A stretch of DNA of 21,308 bases, from positions 1 through 21,308 of IMG/VR virus record IMGVR_UViG_3300049595_001292, one strand, 5' to 3'. Below, in pieces: positions 7,361 through 15,696 of this stretch. The notes beneath the pieces were generated by a model. The model did not search any database. It saw only the letters and a list, made by a program, of their open reading frames with translations, and was not told where the DNA came from. Position 1 is the first letter of the stretch. The number at the start of each line of letters is the position of its first letter. The translations under genes and the position numbers were made by a program. Source of the DNA: a virus.

Positions 7361-9274
7361 ATGGCAAATCCTAGTGTTTGGGCGCGGCAAAGTCCTGGCG
7401 TTTATAAAGACCAATACGGCAACGTTGTCAAAAGTCCAAAACCACCAACTCAAAATATGGCACCTAAACCGAAGCAAACGGTTAAGCCAACAACACCCAG
7501 CAAAACCCCGCCGGTACAAACACCAGCACCGTCAAATTCACCAGAACCATTCAATTTTAACAGGGCTGAAACTCGAATTGAGTATTTAAAAAGAGTTCGT
7601 CCAAATGACCCTGAAATTAAAGAACTGACGAAACGCATTGCCGCAGCTAGGAAAGCCGAAGGTGGTTCTACAACAACTCCTCCAGCAGCAGGTCAGCCAG
7701 GTTCATCTCAACCAGACCCATCACAGGGTATGGGAGCATTTTGGAAAGAACCGACAGTACAACCACCCACTGCTACTTGGCCTGTAGGTGGCACGCCTTC
7801 ACAGCCGATTGAATATAAACCAGCTTGGCCTGGTCCTAGCACCCCGCCAACAGGGGCTTTATCAGCAATGCCATCCGCTGAAACCGGCACTCCAACTTCG
7901 CAACCTGCTGGCACTATGCCTCCACCTAACACGGTTTCAACGCAAATTGAGCCGCCTGGTTTCCAGCCTATTGCACCTACCCCGCCGACCTCACAGCCAC
8001 AACCAGCCGTAACGCCATCTCCTCAACCGGTGGCAGCCGCTCCACAAATATCGCCAATGAAGCCAGCATCAGGAGGTGCGCTTAATACTGAACCCTCTCA
8101 AGAAGCAGCTACACCACCTCCACCTGTAGCTCAACCTGCACCTGCGCCTGTGCCACCGACGCCTCCCGTTACGCCTACAACGGAAACTCCTGCTCCTGCT
8201 CCTATGCCTACCCAACCATCGACGACACTACCTCCACCGTTGGGAGAGAACATTAACAGATTTACGAGCGCGGCAGGTTCGGCTTATGAAAACCTAGTTA
8301 ATAGGTTTAACACGTCCGACCCGTATCAAATGCAAGCACAGTATAATCCTGTGTTTACTGCGGAAATGGAGAGACAACGCAATCGCGTTATGAGCGAATT
8401 TGAACGTCGAAACGCCGAAGAATTTCAACGTCAAAATGAAAGCACTCAATTACAAATTGCAGAGCGTGGGTTAGATCCTAACAGCCCTGCTGCTCAAGCG
8501 ATAATGAAGGCAAATACTCAGCGACAAGACCTTATGCGACAAGAGGCGCTTAGCGCCGCCGAAGGTATTGCATTACAAGCTCAAGCTCAATTTGCAAACC
8601 AAGCTGCTCAGTTTGGCAATATGCCGTATGAGCAATTTCAGGCTATTCAAGCTCCCCTCATGGCTGGGGTGCAAGGGTACTACACTGGTCAGGAAAGTAC
8701 TGCTCAACGAGAATTTCAACGAGGGGAAAGAGTTGGGACGCAGCAGTATCAAGCTGAACAATCAGCGATTGATCGTGCATTGCAAGTTACGGAAGCGGAG
8801 AAAGGACGAGCCTTTACTGGTGAGCAAGCCGAAATTGTCAGACGTTATGAAAGTGGCGAAGCTGCTGCAAACAAAAGTTTTCAAGCTATGCAAGCTGATA
8901 TTGACCGTCAGTTCCAATCAGTTATGCAAGCTGCTGGCTTTAGTTTCCAAGCACAGCAAGGCGTTCTTGAACGTCAATTTGAAGCAGCAAAGCAGGATTT
9001 CGTGGTGCGAAATCAACGTGAAATGACAGATAACGAAGCTAAAGCTGCTATGACGCGATTAAAAGCTGAACTTAAAAATAGAATTCAAATTGCAAGGATT
9101 GGCTCCCGTTCTAGCGGGGGAAGTGCTGCAAACCCAGACGCAGCGAGTGATGCGTTTTATGATGCACAAATTAATTCAAGTTACGGGCAAGGTGGGACGA
9201 AGCCAAATCTTGGAGCGGCAGCAGCACAAGGTGCTACAGCAGGTGCCGGTAACGTACTAACAAGAGGGCGATAA
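7361..9274 (+). CDS. Proline-rich, Ala/Gln-rich coiled virion protein
   Basis: 637 residues in two clear halves. Residues 1-30 carry RQSPGVY (9-15), the peptide shared with two upstream genes. Residues about 30-290 are a flexible linker of Pro, Thr, Gln and Ala, broken by one helical island (RAETRIEYLKRVRP to AARKAE). From about 300 the protein is long helix, very rich in Ala, Gln and Glu, with repeating Phe/Tyr-Gln-x-x-x-x steps such as SFQAMQADIDRQFQSVMQ. A Gly/Ser-rich tail follows. No membrane segment and no enzyme motif. Position between the nozzle-like gene and the ejection-like genes suggests a virion protein, probably an internal or tail-associated structural protein. Family unknown to me. 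Confidence 0.65.
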   Translation: MANPSVWARQSPGVYKDQYGNVVKSPKPPTQNMAPKPKQTVKPTTPSKTPPVQTPAPSNSPEPFNFNRAETRIEYLKRVRPNDPEIKELTKRIAAARKAEGGSTTTPPAAGQPGSSQPDPSQGMGAFWKEPTVQPPTATWPVGGTPSQPIEYKPAWPGPSTPPTGALSAMPSAETGTPTSQPAGTMPPPNTVSTQIEPPGFQPIAPTPPTSQPQPAVTPSPQPVAAAPQISPMKPASGGALNTEPSQEAATPPPPVAQPAPAPVPPTPPVTPTTETPAPAPMPTQPSTTLPPPLGENINRFTSAAGSAYENLVNRFNTSDPYQMQAQYNPVFTAEMERQRNRVMSEFERRNAEEFQRQNESTQLQIAERGLDPNSPAAQAIMKANTQRQDLMRQEALSAAEGIALQAQAQFANQAAQFGNMPYEQFQAIQAPLMAGVQGYYTGQESTAQREFQRGERVGTQQYQAEQSAIDRALQVTEAEKGRAFTGEQAEIVRRYESGEAAANKSFQAMQADIDRQFQSVMQAAGFSFQAQQGVLERQFEAAKQDFVVRNQREMTDNEAKAAMTRLKAELKNRIQIARIGSRSSGGSAANPDAASDAFYDAQINSSYGQGGTKPNLGAAAAQGATAGAGNVLTRGR

Positions 9275-9275
9275 T

Positions 9276-10301
9276 ATGGCCGATTTATTAGTTAACGCCT
9301 TAACTGGATTGAATTACAATCAGCAAGAAACGCCTTGGGGCATTGCTCAGTCGAGTCTTAACACATTAACTCCTCAGTTGATCACGCCCTACACTTCGAC
9401 TGGTCGCGCTGTCGGTGTAGGTCTTGGTTCAATCCTGCTGCAATCTTTGCTTGGCTATCAGGCTAGGCAGCAAGCCGCACAGGATACATTGGCAGTAAAC
9501 AGCCTAGCTAATCAGCTTCAGACTTTAGAAACGCCACAGGCTCGCACAGATTTTATTAAGGGCGTTGGAGACACCGGCTACCAAAGTCGTTTGTCCAACT
9601 TGGCTACTGCATTGACGGCACAGGAAACGGCTAGAAAAGCTAAGGCCGAAGATAAAATGTTGGAATTGATGACAGGCTATAAAGCTCAATTATCCCCAGA
9701 GGGAACTGAAGTGTTTGAGCGTGAGCAACAATCATTGCTTGATAGAGCTTTGCAACAAGCGGCAGCTAGTAGACAACCACAAAATCAACAATTACCAACT
9801 GGTGTGCAAGAAAGAATTGTTGATGCTTCTACATTTTCTGAAGCGGCGGCAGCCCACCGCAACAAAATAGCTGAAATGTCGCCAGCAGAACTAAAAACTT
9901 TGCTCACGACTGGAACTAGCATGTTCGGTTTAGTAGGCGAACCAGGATTTGTGCCCGAAAATGAAGCAATAATACAGTTGTACAGAAAAGCAAATTTTGG
10001 AGCTACACTTACGGGACAGGAGAAAAAAGCTGCTGATATAATTACTGGTAAAACTTTTACCGCTTCCAAAGCTGATATTTTAGCGGCTTGGGATACTTTA
10101 ATCGATCAAAGCAATAAACGTGCTAAACGCACCATCGAAGTCGCAACTAAATCTCCCAATACTATTCAAGAGATGTTTGGTGCCCCTGTCGCGGCTACGC
10201 CAACCACGCCAATCGCAACAACTCCGGACAATGACAAATTAAAAATATTACAACAGCTTCAAGCCGAAATAGCAGCGGAAAAAGCCAGAAGGGGTCGCTA
10301 A
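9276..10301 (+). CDS. Helical virion protein, probable internal/ejection protein
   Basis: 341 residues, mainly helices, Ala/Gln/Leu/Thr rich. One moderately hydrophobic piece lies near 45-60 (GRAVGVGLGSILLQSLLGY). Helical segments follow (LSNLATALTAQETARKAKAE and others). The C-terminus has a Pro/Thr linker and then LKILQQLQAEIAAEKARRGR, a short charged helix similar in type to one at the start of the next protein. No catalytic motif. It starts 1 nt after the stop of the previous gene (TAATATG), and its stop overlaps the next ATG by one base. Grouped by position with podophage internal proteins that move into the cell with DNA; this is inference. Confidence 0.6.
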   Translation: MADLLVNALTGLNYNQQETPWGIAQSSLNTLTPQLITPYTSTGRAVGVGLGSILLQSLLGYQARQQAAQDTLAVNSLANQLQTLETPQARTDFIKGVGDTGYQSRLSNLATALTAQETARKAKAEDKMLELMTGYKAQLSPEGTEVFEREQQSLLDRALQQAAASRQPQNQQLPTGVQERIVDASTFSEAAAAHRNKIAEMSPAELKTLLTTGTSMFGLVGEPGFVPENEAIIQLYRKANFGATLTGQEKKAADIITGKTFTASKADILAAWDTLIDQSNKRAKRTIEVATKSPNTIQEMFGAPVAATPTTPIATTPDNDKLKILQQLQAEIAAEKARRGR

Positions 10302-13222
10302 TGGATGAACTTGACGCGGCAATAGAAGCAGCACGAGCAGAACTGGCGGCATTAAAAGCACAACCAGAACAGCCTTCATACGGTGTCGGGCAACTTTTGT
10401 ATGATATTCCTGTTGGGGTAGCAAAAGCCGGTGCTGGTGCAGCAGATATTGTAGCGTATCCATTTGTAAAAGGATTGGAATATCTGGGCGCTCCTGTCGA
10501 ACCCTGGGGAACTACAAAAACATTGGAAGCAGTCAGCGAGCAATTAGCACCATCTTTCGGAGTGCGGCCAGAAACAGGCGCTCAAGAATTAGTTAGTTTT
10601 TTAACTCCTTCCCCTGCTTCGAAAGCTAAATTATTGAGTCAAGCTGGAACTGGTTTGGTTTCGTATTTGGGCATGAAAGGAGCAGAGGCTATTGCGCCAG
10701 AATCTCCTTATGCTGGTTTAGTAGGCGCATTAGCGGCTCCTGCCACGGTTGCTGGAGTAGGTAAAGCTGTTGGCGCTGGTACGCGATTAGTATCACCCGC
10801 TGTTGGTGTTGCAGTTGGAAGTGAAGATGCTTTACAGGCAGCAGCGCAAGCAGAGATATTGCGTCAAGCAGGTCCTGAAGGAATCGAGCGTTTAAAAGCA
10901 TTGCAAGATATGCCAGAACTTGCAGTTGGAACAGGAAATGTTCCTCTTACAGCAGCGGAAATCGTACAAACACCTGGCCTTGCACAATACCAGCAGGAAA
11001 TTGGTAAAAAACTAGGGGCTACTGACATATTGCAAGCAGCCAAGGAACAACGTGGGATAGAGTTAAAAGCAGCGTTAAATCGTTTTGGTGTAGATACCGA
11101 AACTGGTGATTTTGCTTTAGCCTTAAGAGATGCTGCGGAAGAGGCAGTCAAAAAGAAAGCCGCAAGCGAAGGAAACATTTTACAGTCTCTTGGCCTGACT
11201 GAAGAAGGGAAGGCTGTTAGTAAATTGGAGCGTGGGGCGACGCTTCGAGAGGCAATAAATACCCGTTTAGAACAAGCTGATGACCTTGTATCGGGCGCTT
11301 GGAGCGCTGTTCCAAAATCAACAAAACTCGACCTAACCGGAGCCTTAAACGAAACTTTGCGTGAATATGCTCAGTTCGGAGAACTTGCTAAAGCCGATGT
11401 ATCAGGCAAAGCACAGCGAGTAATGGACAAAGTACGCGAAATAGTTCAGGCCAAAAATGGCGTTGCAACAGTTGGTGAGTTGCAAGATTTACGATCAGCC
11501 GCAGGTCGAGCTATGGCTGAAGCGAGTGGGGTCAACAAAACGCAAGCCGCGTTAATGGCAACATTACGCGACAACATAGATAACTTTGGAATAAGTTATT
11601 TCTATGATCCAGCCGTGGGCATAAAAGGGGGACTGCCTGGAACTGCTGCAACAGCACCAGACCTTGAAGCATTGCAAAAATTAAGCAAAGCAGTAGACCT
11701 TACACGCGAGTTGAAACAAACATTTAATACTGGTGTAGTAGGTGAAATTACTGCGACACGACGATTTCAACCGCGCCTCCAAACCAGCAAAGTTATTGAT
11801 CGTGCATTAGCAAGTCCAGAAAATGCACAAGATATTATTAACAAGTTTGGCCGCACTTCTGTTGAAGTAACAGAGATGCGAATGGAAATGCTAGCTAGAC
11901 TTGATAAAGCGACAAACCCAACCGACTTTTTAGGAAGAAATAAAGATACATTAAAAGCACTGTTTGATACCGATTATGAGGCTTTAAACAAGTTTGCCCA
12001 ACAGAAAGGACGCGGCACGGGGTTAGAGCAGTTTGAACGTATTACTGAAAGCAAAATACCAAACAAAGTATTTGCTGATGTTCGTCAGGCCGATGCGTTT
12101 ATGAAACAGTTTCAAGGTACTGAACTTGAACAATACGCTCGTGCCAAGTTTATAAATACCAACCTGACAAAAACGGGCAATGCTGTTGCAAACCTTGAAG
12201 CTAACAAAAAGATAGCTCAACGATTGTTTGCTGCTGATTACGATGACCTACAAAAAGTACTAACTGACCTGGAATTAGCTAAGAGTCCTGCTGAACTTGC
12301 AAAAGCAGCTAGTAAAGGTCAGGCAATAACATCCCAAAGTTTAACAACACTTGGTGCCATTGCAGCAAGTCGTGGTGTTATTGCGACTATGAAGCAACAA
12401 GGCCCAACATCAGGCGGTATCATTGGAGCTTTGACCGGCGGGGGCATTGGAGGTTTAATTGGTGCCGGAACTGGAGCGGCTATAAGCAAAGCAGGACAAT
12501 CGCGAGAATTGCAGCTTGATACGATTGTCGCAAGGATGCTTGCAAACCCAAGACTAATGAAGCTTGCTGCTGCTGCACCAACTGAAACCAACATAAATCG
12601 CTTTTTGGAATTGAGCCAAACTCTTCAGCGCGGTGGGATTGCAGCAGCGCCGGAAACAACTGAGCAATTCTCCGTACAACCTACTGAAGAGGGGAATACA
12701 GCGGTCAACATAGATGCAGCGATTGAGGAAGCTCAACGTGAACTTGAAATGCTTCGTGCAGAAACAAACACGGAAAGTCCTAAGCCAACTGTGGAGATTG
12801 GCAGACAGAAAATCAACATACCCACCGGCGAAAACTACGCATCGCCAGATTTGGTAAAAGCTGTAATTCGTGCTGAGTCAGCCGGTAATCCAAAGGCGGT
12901 GAGCGAAAAAGGTGCTGGTGGTTTAATGCAGCTTATGGCTGGGACTGCTCGTGATCTTGGCCTCACACCGAAACAAAGATTTGACCCAGTTAAAAACGTA
13001 GAAGCTGGTAGTCGTTATTTGCAACAGCAGATTGAAAAGTTTGGCTCGATTGAAGCAGCACTAGCGGCATATAACTGGGGGCCACGGAATATAGCTAAGG
13101 CTAAAGCAAAGTTAGAGTCTGAAGGTTTGCCGGTAACATGGGAAAACATTAAAAAGGCAGTCAAAGTACCTGGCGAAACAAAAGCGTACGTGAACACAGT
13201 ATTAAAGTATTTAGAAGCATAA
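10301..13222 (+). CDS. Large ejection protein with C-terminal lytic transglycosylase
   Basis: 973 residues. The final 135 form a lysozyme-like SLT domain: AVIRAES with catalytic Glu859, then GNPKAVSEKGAGGLMQLM and ALAAYNWGP, the three usual motifs of soluble lytic transglycosylases. It would cut peptidoglycan locally to let the DNA through the wall. Upstream are long helices, and a glycine-rich hydrophobic segment (about 705-732, GGIIGALTGGGIGGLIGAG) able to enter a membrane. A short charged helix, DAAIExAxxEL, occurs at residue 5 and again at residue 805, just before the SLT domain. Length and layout match podophage internal core proteins such as T7 gp16 in kind, but no clear relationship outside the SLT part is claimed. 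Confidence 0.85.
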   Translation: MDELDAAIEAARAELAALKAQPEQPSYGVGQLLYDIPVGVAKAGAGAADIVAYPFVKGLEYLGAPVEPWGTTKTLEAVSEQLAPSFGVRPETGAQELVSFLTPSPASKAKLLSQAGTGLVSYLGMKGAEAIAPESPYAGLVGALAAPATVAGVGKAVGAGTRLVSPAVGVAVGSEDALQAAAQAEILRQAGPEGIERLKALQDMPELAVGTGNVPLTAAEIVQTPGLAQYQQEIGKKLGATDILQAAKEQRGIELKAALNRFGVDTETGDFALALRDAAEEAVKKKAASEGNILQSLGLTEEGKAVSKLERGATLREAINTRLEQADDLVSGAWSAVPKSTKLDLTGALNETLREYAQFGELAKADVSGKAQRVMDKVREIVQAKNGVATVGELQDLRSAAGRAMAEASGVNKTQAALMATLRDNIDNFGISYFYDPAVGIKGGLPGTAATAPDLEALQKLSKAVDLTRELKQTFNTGVVGEITATRRFQPRLQTSKVIDRALASPENAQDIINKFGRTSVEVTEMRMEMLARLDKATNPTDFLGRNKDTLKALFDTDYEALNKFAQQKGRGTGLEQFERITESKIPNKVFADVRQADAFMKQFQGTELEQYARAKFINTNLTKTGNAVANLEANKKIAQRLFAADYDDLQKVLTDLELAKSPAELAKAASKGQAITSQSLTTLGAIAASRGVIATMKQQGPTSGGIIGALTGGGIGGLIGAGTGAAISKAGQSRELQLDTIVARMLANPRLMKLAAAAPTETNINRFLELSQTLQRGGIAAAPETTEQFSVQPTEEGNTAVNIDAAIEEAQRELEMLRAETNTESPKPTVEIGRQKINIPTGENYASPDLVKAVIRAESAGNPKAVSEKGAGGLMQLMAGTARDLGLTPKQRFDPVKNVEAGSRYLQQQIEKFGSIEAALAAYNWGPRNIAKAKAKLESEGLPVTWENIKKAVKVPGETKAYVNTVLKYLEA

Positions 13223-13232
13223 GGAGAATACT

Positions 13233-15071
13233 ATGCCTTGGGCAGCGGGAACATATACGAAAGGTAATAACGCAACCGGTGGTTGGGCTGGAGATGCTGC
13301 TGTAAATATCGGTATTGAAGCCGGTCGGCATGATACTCAGGACAATGACTTTGCGACTGGCATTAGCCAATGCTTGAACAAGGACGGTTCAAATGCTGCA
13401 ACTGGTAATTTGAATTTAGGCACAAACAAAATTACTAATTTGGGGGCACCAACGTCAGCTAACGACGCAGCTACCAAAACCTATATTGATACGTTGGTTG
13501 GGCCTGTTACTGCTGCTGGTCGAGCGTTGATAGATGATGCGGACGCTGCTGCTCAACGCACGACTTTAGGCCTTGGCACTTTGGCTACTCAAAGCGGTAC
13601 GTTTTCTGGAACATCTTCTGGTACGAACACGGGCGATCAAACCATTACCCTAACTGGAAATGTAACAGGCAGTGGCACAGGAAGTTTTGCAGCAACGATT
13701 GCAAATGATGCTGTTACCTATGCCAAGATGCAAAATGTTTCTGCGACCGATAGAATTTTGGGGCGTCAATCTGCGGGTTCGGGAGATGTAGAGGAAATTA
13801 CCTGTACTTCAGCAGGAAGAGCGTTGATAGATGATGTGGATGCCGCTGCTCAGCGCACGACTTTAGGGCTGGGAACTGTTGCAACGCAAGCTGGTACGGC
13901 AGTCACAAGTCTTAATGGTATTACTGGTCAGGCTACGCAAACGTTTGCAACTGGAACAACGGGCACTGATTTTGCTATTAGTTCCGCTGGGTCAACTCAT
14001 ACTTTTAACATTCCCAATGCTTCAACGACCGCTCGTGGGCTAATTACAAGCGGGAATCAAACCCTCGGTGGAAGGAAAACATTCAGTGAGACGTGGTTAG
14101 TACAAACCCTGGATGGCAATGCTTGTGAATATACAAACTTTATTAACAGCGGCAGTAATCCGGCGATTATATCTTTGAATAAAAGTAAAAGCGGCGTCAT
14201 CGGAAATCAGGCGTTGCTTAGCAACGGCGACCAAATTGGTCAGGTGAATTTTGCATCATCGAACGGGACCGCGTTAGTCAGCACAGCGCGTGTAATGGCT
14301 TTAGCCAATGGTACACAAACTGCGTCAAGTTTGCCTACTCGATTAGCATTTTCCACTTGTCCTGATGGCAGTACAACTCTTACTGAGCAAATGACCCTTC
14401 TCAACAATGGGCGACTTGGTCTTGGAACAGCAACTCCCACAAGAGATTTCACCATCGACAAAACAGTCAACACCGATGTCGTGTTTCATCCTTACAATCG
14501 AAGCAACGGAACGAGTGCAACCGCTGGCATACTGTTTGGAAATGACGAAGCGGAAAGTATAGCAAAAATCAGTATGAATAGCACCACTCACAGTGCCGGT
14601 AATAGTGCCCTACAATATATCAATTCAGGAACTGGCGGTAGTCACACATTTGTAGCAGGTGGGGCAAACAGACTTATTATTGCTGCTGCTGGCACAGTGC
14701 AAATGAACGCATACGGTGCTGGAACCGCAACATTTGCTGCTAACGGCGTTATTTCGTCAACATCTGATGAGCGATTGAAAATTAAAGATGGATCAATCGA
14801 AGATGCAAAAAGCAAACTTGAAGCGTTAGAACCTGGATATTGGTATTGGAAGCCAGAAGTGGCAGCCAATATTGGCGATCAACGCGAGTTAGGATTCTTT
14901 GCTCAGAATGTAAACGCTGCTATTGGTGAAGAAGCTGCACCAACACCCGAAGACGGTAAAGCATTTGGTTACTACGACCGTTCAGTGTTAGCGGTTACGG
15001 TCCAAGCCTTTAAAGATTTAATGATTGAGTTTGCAGAACTCCAGGCTCGTGTTGAAGCACTTGAAGCATGA
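13233..15071 (+). CDS. Tail fibre with S74 intramolecular chaperone
   Basis: 612 residues with a strong AAGGAG ribosome site. The N-terminus is a baseplate/tail-binding piece. Residues about 55-88 hold a typical phage fibre motif, LNLGTNKITNLGAPTSANDA followed by ATKTYID, also common in other short-tailed phage fibres. A 27-residue unit (AGRALIDD...LGLGT) appears twice, at 95 and 194. The middle is repetitive beta strand rich in Thr, Gly and Ser. The C-terminus from about 505 is a Peptidase S74 chaperone: VISSTSDERLK with the Ser511-Asp512 pair used for self-cleavage, then ALEPGYWYWKPE and a coiled coil ending in LQARVEALEA. It trimerises the fibre, then is cut off. The receptor-binding part is probably just before 500. 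Confidence 0.88.
   Translation: MPWAAGTYTKGNNATGGWAGDAAVNIGIEAGRHDTQDNDFATGISQCLNKDGSNAATGNLNLGTNKITNLGAPTSANDAATKTYIDTLVGPVTAAGRALIDDADAAAQRTTLGLGTLATQSGTFSGTSSGTNTGDQTITLTGNVTGSGTGSFAATIANDAVTYAKMQNVSATDRILGRQSAGSGDVEEITCTSAGRALIDDVDAAAQRTTLGLGTVATQAGTAVTSLNGITGQATQTFATGTTGTDFAISSAGSTHTFNIPNASTTARGLITSGNQTLGGRKTFSETWLVQTLDGNACEYTNFINSGSNPAIISLNKSKSGVIGNQALLSNGDQIGQVNFASSNGTALVSTARVMALANGTQTASSLPTRLAFSTCPDGSTTLTEQMTLLNNGRLGLGTATPTRDFTIDKTVNTDVVFHPYNRSNGTSATAGILFGNDEAESIAKISMNSTTHSAGNSALQYINSGTGGSHTFVAGGANRLIIAAAGTVQMNAYGAGTATFAANGVISSTSDERLKIKDGSIEDAKSKLEALEPGYWYWKPEVAANIGDQRELGFFAQNVNAAIGEEAAPTPEDGKAFGYYDRSVLAVTVQAFKDLMIEFAELQARVEALEA
13521..13900 (+). repeat. Direct repeat inside the tail fibre gene (two copies, 297 nt apart)
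   Basis: Copies at about 13521-13603 and 13818-13900 share GCGTTGATAGATGATG exactly, then CGCACGACTTTAGG exactly, with synonymous and other changes between. The spacing keeps the frame, so the fibre gained a 99-residue period (AGRALIDD to GLGT). It looks like an old in-frame duplication. Confidence 0.75.
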
Positions 15072-15460
15072 AGCAGTTAAAGTTGGTCCGATGTTTTGAT
15101 TGCGATGATGCCACTTTTGGTGTGCTTGCGATTGATAATCGGCCAATGTTTACCACGCTGGAGGATGCTTGGCGCAACAATGAGCGGATGGTGTCGTGTA
15201 TCCCAGAAGGGAAGTACACCATTGTGCGTCACAAGAGCCCTAAGTTTGGCGAGTGCTTTTTGGTTAAGGATGTTCCTAATCGTTCTGACATACTAATTCA
15301 TGCTGGCAATACCGATGCTGACACGCATGGTTGCATCCTGCTGGGTATGACGTATGGCACTGTGGGCAAGAAGGCTGCGATATTATCCAGTCGTACAGCC
15401 GTTAGCTTATTTATGCAGCAAATGATTGGAGTGAATGAGGCTACGCTGGAGGTGGTATGA
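15068..15460 (+). CDS. DUF5675 family protein, possible lysis enzyme
   Basis: 130 residues, overlapping the fibre stop by ATGA. Family features: LEDAWRNNERMVSCIPEGKY (residues 31-50) and DILIHAGN (74-81), then DTHGCILLG (85-93). These match the DUF5675 consensus (Thr-Leu-Glu-x-x-x-x-x-Asn, Cys-Ile-Pro-x-Gly-x-Tyr, Ile-His-x-Gly-Asn, Gly-Cys-Ile). The His78 and His87-Gly88-Cys89 arrangement recalls YkuD L,D-transpeptidases. The family is common in phage lysis regions; its activity is not known to me. Being the first gene of a small end-of-late-operon cassette, it is a candidate for the cell-wall active protein, with no signal peptide visible. Confidence in the family is high, in the function low. 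Confidence 0.8.
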   Translation: MKQLKLVRCFDCDDATFGVLAIDNRPMFTTLEDAWRNNERMVSCIPEGKYTIVRHKSPKFGECFLVKDVPNRSDILIHAGNTDADTHGCILLGMTYGTVGKKAAILSSRTAVSLFMQQMIGVNEATLEVV

Positions 15461-15696
15461 CGCATGATGTTACTGAAATACGGTATTGGATTGACTTATT
15501 TATTAAGGCGGTCATTGGCGTAGTAGTTAGTATTGTTGGGCTTGATTACAGAAACCTCAAGAGTTCGCTGCATGACCTTGAGCAGAACAAGTATACGCTT
15601 ACAGCGCAGGTACAGGTGCTTCAGGCTGAGATGATGGGTGTTAAGGACCGGCTTGAGCGCATTGAAAAGAAACTGGATAGAGCGCTGGAGAAATGA
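15457..15696 (+). CDS. Single-membrane-span coiled-coil protein, lysis candidate
   Basis: 79 residues, starting inside the previous stop codon (ATGA). One transmembrane helix lies near residues 12-29 (IDLFIKAVIGVVVSIVGL), followed by a charged helix to the end with heptads (LEQNKYTLTAQVQVLQAEMM, VKDRLERIEKKLDRALEK). A short N-terminal anchor plus a coiled coil outside or inside the membrane is what i-spanins and some holin accessory proteins look like. It is small for a spanin, and I do not recognise its family. It overlaps the next gene by ATGA, so the four cassette genes are probably made together. Confidence 0.7.
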   Translation: MTHDVTEIRYWIDLFIKAVIGVVVSIVGLDYRNLKSSLHDLEQNKYTLTAQVQVLQAEMMGVKDRLERIEKKLDRALEK

